DNA of 64,000 nt from Sepiola atlantica (lineage: Eukaryota > Mollusca > Cephalopoda > Sepiida > Sepiolidae): the NCBI GenBank assembly GCA_963556195.1, contig OY744517.1, positions 146,590,882 to 146,654,881 of the forward strand, in the 5' to 3' direction. The notes beneath the pieces are model-generated. The model did no database searches, was not told where the DNA came from, and was given only the letters and a program-made list of their open reading frames with translations. The translations under genes were made by a program, and so were the position numbers. Positions 58,044-64,000 of this stretch are shown here, piece after piece (the first letter of the stretch is position 1; each line of letters opens with the position of its first letter).

Positions 58044-58421
58044 GCAACACTATCATGGAATATAGGTACAAATTAAAATTTAAAAACAAAACAAACTTGT
58101 TTATTGATATTAAATGGCGGAATTATTGTAGTGAAACATTTATTTTTCAAGTTTCACATTTATTTGTTTTTGTGTGCGCTATTACTTTCCTTTTTATCTA
58201 CATCAATTAAAACGAAACTGTCTATAAAAATACAGGTGCGTGAAAAGAACCACTATTTATACGCAAAAGGTATTTTTTGTAATCCTGCCAAAGGTAAGCA
58301 CACAAAGTGAAAACCGGGTTACTTGAACGGGAAACACTAGCCGATTTACATTGTATCATAAAATTATACGTAAAAAAATGGGGTCTTGTATAGATCGAGT
58401 ACACGAGCGAAATTTATTTTA
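58044..58421. other. Unrecognised DNA left of the palindromic MITE
   Basis: Contains an exon-like piece of 58 bases (about 58236-58293) bounded by ATACAG and GTAAGC. The acceptor lacks a clear pyrimidine tract, so no exon is called. Confidence 0.25.
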
Positions 58422-58843
58422 GAAGAGTTCCAATGGTGTAAGGGGCAGATAACTCTTTAGTATGCAATGTCTCCGAAAATGGAAAATATCCATTTTTTAA
58501 ATAAATCATGCAAATTCAATTAATTAGAACATTTTTCGAAGAAATAACAATTTGAAAATCAACAGTATATTGATAGAACATTTATTGAACAAAATAGAAT
58601 TTTCATTTCAAAATCAGCCAAACGAACAGTCCTATTGTTTGGATTAACAGATTTTATTTTTTTATAGTTTAAAATATTAAATTATCGCAGATATTGCCCC
58701 TTATATAAATCGGGTCTTCGAAAAATGTTCTATTAATTGAATTTGCATGACGACTTATTTAAAAAATGGATATTTTCCATTTTCGGAGACATTGCGTACT
58801 AAAAACAAAAAGTTATCTGCCCCTTACACCATTGGAACTCTTC
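58422..58843. mobile_element. 422-bp palindromic MITE
   Basis: Arms 58422-58541 and 58716-58843 are inverted copies starting GAAGAGTTCCAATGGTGTAA, with few differences, and TTA lies directly outside both ends. A 3-bp TTA/TAA-type duplication would suit a PIF/Harbinger-like origin, but that is only suggestive. It lies where element A copy 2 loses similarity to copy 1. Confidence 0.85.
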
Positions 58844-59582
58844 TTAAAAATTCAGGAAATCAACCAATTTTAATTAAATTTTCAATATTTATTAAACAAT
58901 CTCGGAATATAATGAAACTATTTTTTTTTTAATCCTAGTTGAAAATACATTATTTTCTTAAAAACAAAATACACCTTTACTAAAGTTATATTTTTATATA
59001 TTAACAAAAAAAAAATGCATTAATTTTTGTTTTTTATGAAAATAAAGCATTATAGATGTTTACAATTATTTTTTTTTTAATATTTCGTATATATTACGAA
59101 AAAGGCTACTAAATACCGTGTTAATAAAATCGCTATAACTCGAAGAAACATTAATTTTTTGAATTAGTTATATTATTATTGAATAAAGCATTGTTTAATC
59201 AATACCAAAAAAATAATATAATTAAAAAAATATTGCATGTGATTTTAATGATTAGAGTTTCTGGGAATATAAAAAATGCGACATAAGTATATTTCCCTTT
59301 CATATATGAACATATCATCAACGCAAGAATTTTTTTTATAATCTTGAAAATAAACCAAAAATTGAAAAATTTGAGACTCAGTTAAATAAAATAAAAAATT
59401 TAAAAAATAAAAAAAATTTTTTAAATTGAATAATTTCTACTAACGATCGGTTTACAGCGCTCACACTACTACCCATAAAATTTTATTTTCAGAGATTCAA
59501 CAATTTCGTTAATTTCACAATTCCACGTCATTTATTTGGAAAGATAAAACGTAAGTTTGTATTAGCTTTGTTATATTTTTTT

Positions 59583-60803
59583 GGTGCTTAAGCATATCCG
59601 CCCCGACATTAAAAAATTTAAAGAATGTATAAACGTTATTATGTACTTACGTGTTAGCTGAAAATAAGATTGTGCAGAAAAAATTACGCAAATTCATTCA
59701 GTAGTTATTTAATTATTTAAAAAAAACGATTTTAACGATTTTTTCACTCGGTAGATATTTCCACCATTTTGTATCTTAGATTTTCCAGTGGTCAAGAACG
59801 ATAACTCATATTTTCACGATTTCTTGGTTTGGGGTTTTCTGATTGTCCGGAAAATGACATAACTCAAAATTAAAAAATTAGGGTTTTCCGGAAATGACTC
59901 ATAATCGACATTTCTTTGGAATCGCCATTTCTTCGAAAACTTTTTATTTTAAACCCGTTCCCAGCGTCCACACCTTACACTTTCTCAAGCGGAAACTTTT
60001 TCAGAAACTTTTTCTCTCACCTTTTTTCTCTGACAATTGATTCGGTGGCTATGAACAGTCAACCCAAAATGGATTTCTAGTCACAGTGCCTTCAAGGGAT
60101 GCTGCAACACTAATTCCAATCATAAAAAAATACATTCTTCCCGGCACAACAATTATATCTGATTGTTGGCATGCTTATGATAGACTGGGTGTCGAAGGGT
60201 ACCATCATTTGCGCGTCAACCATCGATATAATTTTGTTGACCCAACAACAGGCGCAACCACAAATCATGTGGAAAGAATGTGGCAAGAGGCCAAAAGACG
60301 AAATAAGGCTGAATGTGGTACCCATACGCATATGATAAACTCATATTTGGCCGAGTTCATGTGGCGACAAAAATTTCGGGGAATAACATTAGAAAACCTT
60401 TTTAAACAGATTGCCGAAATTTATCCTGTGGGTCAATAAAATGCTACGTTTTTTTCTCTCTTATATCGTACTTATAAGTTGTTTTTCCAAAATTGGTTAT
60501 GTCTTTTGTTAATTTTTTTTCTCTTATATCGTACTTATAAGCTGTTTTTCCGTAATTGGTAAAAAAAAAAATTTAACTTGGTAAAAAAAAAAAAAATTGT
60601 TATCTCCCTTGTTTACAAAAATGTCAAAATCTACGTAAAATCATTTAAATCATTTTTTTTCTTTTTCTTATAATTAAATAACTACTGGATGAATTTGCGT
60701 AATTTTTTCTGCACAATCTTATTTTCAGCTAACACGTAAGTACATAATAACGTTTATACATTCTTTAAATTTTTTAATGTCGGGGCGGATATGCTTAAGC
60801 ACC
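59583..60803 (+). mobile_element. Merlin DNA transposon, internally deleted
   Basis: Terminal inverted repeats of 134 bp (59583-59716 and 60670-60803, starting GGTGCTTAAGCATATCCGCC) differ at about one position. ATTTTTTT flanks both sides (59575-59582 and 60804-60811), an 8-bp target duplication as expected for Merlin. The uninterrupted sequence is visible in element A copy 1. Inside is the C-terminal part of an ISXO2/IS1016-type transposase. Near-identical ends suggest a recent insertion, probably mobilised in trans because its own transposase is incomplete. Confidence 0.92.
60041..60439 (+). pseudogene. Merlin (ISXO2-like) transposase, C-terminal part
   Basis: The frame is open from 60041 to the TAA at 60437-60439 (132 codons), after a stop at 60038-60040. 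There is no suitable ATG, so it is a fragment and not a gene with its own start. It begins FGGYEQ and continues GFLVTVPSRDAATLIP, matching the central part of Merlin and ISXO2-like transposases. D41 (SDCWHAYD) and E78 (TNHVERMW) are the second and third catalytic residues, with 36 residues between them, the expected DD36E spacing. The first catalytic Asp and the N-terminal zinc-binding region are absent, so the product would be inactive. Confidence 0.9.
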
Positions 60804-61722
60804 ATTTTTTTCATTAATAAATATTAAGTTTAAAACAATTATTATAAATAGAATTCAAATATGACATTTTATTTCAAAATTGAATTCTATTTATTTATTA
60901 AGAAATATTTTTTGGTGTTTTAACTTTTTTTTCAATGAATATTGTCAGTGTAGTTATCGACTTTAATTTACTTTTTCACACTTTAAAAAAAAAAAAAAAA
61001 AAAAAAATACTTAGCTTTATTTTAAAAGAATTAGTGTAATTTATCGTTACGACACATGTAAGAAATTCTTACTTGTGCCGTAACAATAAATTAGTTATTC
61101 ATTCTTTAAGAATTAATGTAATTTAAAATTACATTAATTCTTAAATAAATCGAGTAATGTAATTGTTCAAGATTTTAATCATCATGTAAAAAAATTAAAA
61201 TTGACGCAGTTTGTAACGTAAAAATAAAAAATAACTACTACGGCAGTTTGAGCCTTCCATACTTTAAGATTTTGTAGCCGTATTCTGTTTACATTTACAA
61301 GACGGGTTTCGGACATGTTTTAGTTAATTATAAAAAAAAAACGGTGAAAGTTAAGCAATTTTAGTAAATAAAAAAATTTTTTTTAAAAAAACAAAGTACA
61401 TTCTCTTGTAATTCACTCTATTAAAACTTTAATGTAATAATTATCTTTGAAACATTTCCAGAAAACTGATATTTACTTTTCCAGCGATTTTTAAACATGT
61501 TTTATTGAATCTTCAGTTTTAACTGATTTTTCGATGTTTTGATAACATTTTTAATTCTAATTTTTGTTCACACGTAAATATACATTTGTTTCCTTTTATA
61601 TATTAATATTATGCTTTCATCTTTCAAACACAAAAGTTAAACGAAAACTGCCTTAAAAAATTAAGAAAAGACACTTAAGAACGAGAGTCAATAGAAGCGA
61701 CGGCTATTTTTGCACGTACCTA

Positions 61723-61870
61723 GATAGTACACTACCCCCCCCCCCTAAAAAAAAAATAAAGAAAGAAAGTAACCCTGGGAGAGTAGCACCATAACTACAG
61801 AACAAATACTACATCCCGTCCCCCAAAAAGGGAGAGGTAATGCCTGGGAGGATGGTATCATAATCTCCAT
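61723..61870 (+). repeat. Repeat piece of the GC-rich family
   Basis: CCCCCAAAAAGGGAGAGGTA followed by ATGCCTGGGAGGATGG matches the core of the 52690-52950 repeat and the complement at 45600-45640. Confidence 0.5.
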
Positions 61871-62640
61871 TATTAATAGATAAGATGATTCGTAATAGAA
61901 GTAGTAGAGTTTCGGCTTCAGACAGATACATAATCTCCATTATCAATAGATTTGTGGGAACGATTTAACATTATATAAATTGATAATTTGCTCATTTTTG
62001 TTTTTATTATTTTTTTTTTTTTTTTTACTTCAAGTTTTAATAAATTAAATGGTCGAATTTGCTCCAAAATAACTAATTTCGAGTGTTTATTTTACTAAAA
62101 TAATTATAAATAAATAACATTTTACTATTTGTTCGTTTTAAATGTTGGCAAAAACGGTCTTCCATAGAAAAAAACAAAACAACTAACGTTTATTATGAAA
62201 ATGAAATTACGCGCCTCTTTATTTTTGTTTATTATTTCAAAAGTATTTCTTATCGTTATAATTAAATTGAAATCATAAAATAAATTATATTAAATATATT
62301 CTAAAATTATTCAAAATAAATAGATTATTTTTTCCCGCTCTAGAATTCTTTATTTTATCAACTGAAACTAAATTATTTTGTTCCATATTTCGGGACAATA
62401 ACTGATAGAGATTAAAACAATTTGTTTTAATAATTTAATGAACAAAAACATACGGGAATAAAAAATTAACTTTCAAATCCTTTTTTTTTTTTTTATAAAG
62501 TAAAATGACTCCCAGGCAACGCCGGAGTAGGTCACGGCCGTCATAAAGGTACAGTTAAAGAGAGTTAAAAACAAATAGATATTATATTATTTTTCAGTAA
62601 ATAATGTCAAAAAGCTTTCTTATTTTATGTTTAAAAAAAG
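61871..62640. other. A+T-rich DNA, no gene seen
   Basis: T-run at 62010-62026. ATAATCTCCATTAT occurs twice (61860 and 61931). Confidence 0.35.
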
Positions 62641-62755
62641 TGGTGCTAAATAAGGAACAAGCCCCGAAAAATATATTTCTATATATAAAAAAAAAAAAAA
62701 TGAATCGCCGGAATAAAATAACTAACTTTAAAAAATTTAAAGTTAGTTATTTAGC
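62641..62755. repeat. Nested hairpin
   Basis: AATAACTAACTTTAAA pairs with its complement at 62733-62748 around a short A/T loop. GTGCTAAATAA (62643) also complements TTATTTAGCAC (62745-62755), forming an outer stem. Confidence 0.75.
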
Positions 62756-62880
62756 ACCCCTCTTTTTCTCTGTACAATTACCGGATAATTCCTATAAGAA
62801 GGGATCAGAATTTAGCGTAAAATGATCACTCACTTTATGACCATCACCAATTGTATTATTTTTTTCTGTGTACAATTACC

Positions 62881-63505
62881 TATGATGGACAAATGACGAG
62901 TTCGATGGTGTAAACAATGCGATAAAAAATGTGTATAGTTTTATATTGTTTGTTTTAAATAGAGGAACCATTTCGACTTAAAATCTATTTAGTACAGCGC
63001 ATGTAATCTGAAGAAAAAACAAACACGTTTGAAATGTAAAACTATGCTAGAATACACGATAATGTAAAAATAAAAAATTTATGGTCACAACAAAGTCGTA
63101 TTTATGTAAAAACGAAACGGAGTTTAACTGAAACTTTAATTATTTGTTTTTATTGCGATAACAAGTTTAGAAATTATCTATAAAAAAGTTTGTGAAAGAA
63201 ATTTTTATAAATACTTTCATTTTTTTTAAATCAATTATTTTTATAATTTACTAAAAGTCTTTACTTCGTTTCAGTACTCATTGTTTACCGTCCAGGTTTT
63301 CGTATGGCTCATGTCGCCATGTATTTATTTTGTATCGCTCAAGACGAAAAAAGTATTAAAACAGCTTTTTTTCTTTTTACTACGTAATACTAAATTGATT
63401 TTAACTCAAAAAGTTATTAATCTTATATATGGCCATCACACTAATTTCATTCAAATTTTTGAAGAAACTGTTTACACCTTCGACGCCATCATTTGCTCTA
63501 TCATG
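62881..63505. mobile_element. Fold-back element, copy 2 of the 50-kb family
   Basis: The interior matches 50013-50410: CTATTTAGTACAGCGCATGT, AATCTGAAGAAAAA, then TACTAAATTGATTTTAACTC and GAAGAAACTGTTTA. The outer inverted repeats (ATGGACAAATGACGAGTTCG and its diverged complement ending near 63505) differ from copy 1, so only the inner part is shared closely. There is no coding frame beyond chance. Confidence 0.7.
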
Positions 63506-63665
63506 TCGCTGGAGAATACCAGTTATTTATTCTCAAACTATTTTAGTTTCATATATAAATTTAACATAAACTGATCACCCACTTTATGACAATCGCCATT
63601 TCCTAATGGTATGAAAGGAAAAAAGCGTAACTAAATCTCTATATTTTTTTTTTACAAGGTCACAA

Positions 63666-63741
63666 ATTCGCGAATTCTACCCAATTTTATGTATAAAAAA
63701 ACAAACTTGTTTTTACAAAAATTTGGGTAGAATTCGCGAAT
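63666..63741. repeat. Hairpin with perfect 18-bp stem
   Basis: ATTCGCGAATTCTACCCA (63666-63683) pairs with 63724-63741 across 40 A/T-rich bases. Confidence 0.9.
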
Positions 63742-63934
63742 CTGTAGGAAAAGAAATTTAAAAATTTGTATCATCTTAGAGTGGTCACTTTACTATATAA
63801 ATTTAACTTAAAAGGCCAACCCACTTTCTGACCATCAAATTTGACCAATCTTTCTTTTTCTGTGTACACTTCGCTTCAGTATTTTTTCTTTAAAAAGAAA
63901 AGACATTGCCCGCATAGGCTATACAAGGGGTGAG

Positions 63935-63995
63935 TGGGGTTAACGAGCTGCGCTCGTTAGCTAGTTTCTGTTATAATAGGCAAACTAGTGCGCTC
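63935..63995. other. Two small stem-loops at the window end
   Basis: AACGAG/CTCGTT around CTGCG is followed by AGCTAGT, and CTAGTTT/AAACTAG follows. A hairpin just before CTAGT resembles a Helitron 3' end, but the window ends here and no 5' terminus was identified. Confidence 0.25.
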
Positions 63996-64000
63996 GGGGT

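Larger units (their letters stand above)
58844..61722 (-). mobile_element. Element A, copy 2 (inverted, interrupted)
   Basis: The minus strand reads as element A. TAGGTACGTGCAAAAATAGCC begins at 61722, and similarity to 54632-56506 continues to 58844, except for the Merlin insertion and its 8-bp duplication. About 75 bases at the far end, including the second inverted repeat, are missing next to the MITE. With copy 1 it forms an inverted repeat spanning 7.1 kb. Confidence 0.85.

Noticed and set aside
58236..58293. A 58-base internal exon between ATACAG and GTAAGC
   Set aside because: There is no pyrimidine tract at the acceptor, no neighbouring exons and no recognised protein. GT/AG words are frequent by chance.
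60086..60439. A transposase gene starting at GTG 60086
   Set aside because: GTG starts are not expected in nuclear animal genes, and the transposase-like frame continues upstream to 60041, so this is a truncated fragment.

Overview
This window looks like non-coding, repeat-dominated DNA from an animal nuclear genome. It is strongly A+T-rich, with many (AT)n tracts, homopolymer runs and decayed transposon copies, and no operons, Shine-Dalgarno sites or dense coding. The best guess is a cephalopod, probably an octopus-like mollusc. The pointer is a recurrent retrotransposon 3' end (484-766, 8478-8590, 27535-28377, 32814-33250, 36140-36510) that carries a CAT/ATG-trinucleotide tail next to a 'TGCTGGCATGTGTTGGAC'-type segment, which I associate with cephalopod genomes. 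That assignment is recall, not a database result. No host protein-coding gene could be supported. Nearly every open reading frame is short or lies in a simple repeat, a fold-back or a transposon relic.

The two best coding remnants are transposases. A Tc1/mariner-superfamily element at 13715-15042 has 28-bp perfect terminal inverted repeats, TA target duplications and a DD41D transposase with one in-frame TAG. A Merlin-type element at 59583-60803 has 134-bp, almost identical terminal inverted repeats, an 8-bp target duplication and the C-terminal part of an ISXO2-like transposase.

Layout. 0-5 kb: a LINE 3' fragment, a tRNA-headed SINE, a GC-richer block of unknown origin, and a 5S rRNA-derived SINE. 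5-13.7 kb: a 1.1-kb fold-back element (5974-7097), several dispersed repeats, a second 5S-derived SINE, a head-to-head SINE pair (10786-11188) and a mariner-like relic (11325-11833). 13.7-15 kb: the DD41D element. 15-25 kb: diffuse repeats that recur as direct copies, plus a 19-bp minisatellite. 25-42 kb: LINE relics, a 245-bp MITE, and fold-backs at 29877-30449 and 40612-40764. 42-44.3 kb: a full-length 5S-like pseudogene, a roughly 33-copy minisatellite of 31-33-bp units, and a 243-bp mariner-type MITE. 46-50.5 kb: several fold-backs, including a 74-bp-arm hairpin at 48623-48777 and a hammerhead-like core at 49108-49136. 51-54 kb: a broken mariner transposase, a dispersed GC-rich repeat and LINE reverse-transcriptase remnants. 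54.6-61.7 kb: a nested giant inverted repeat made of two head-to-head copies of one element, one copy interrupted by the Merlin transposon and bordered by a palindromic MITE. 62-64 kb: a second copy of the 50-kb fold-back family and small hairpins.

These elements do not form a pathway. The window is an archive of successive insertions, and the nesting around 54-62 kb allows their relative order to be read.
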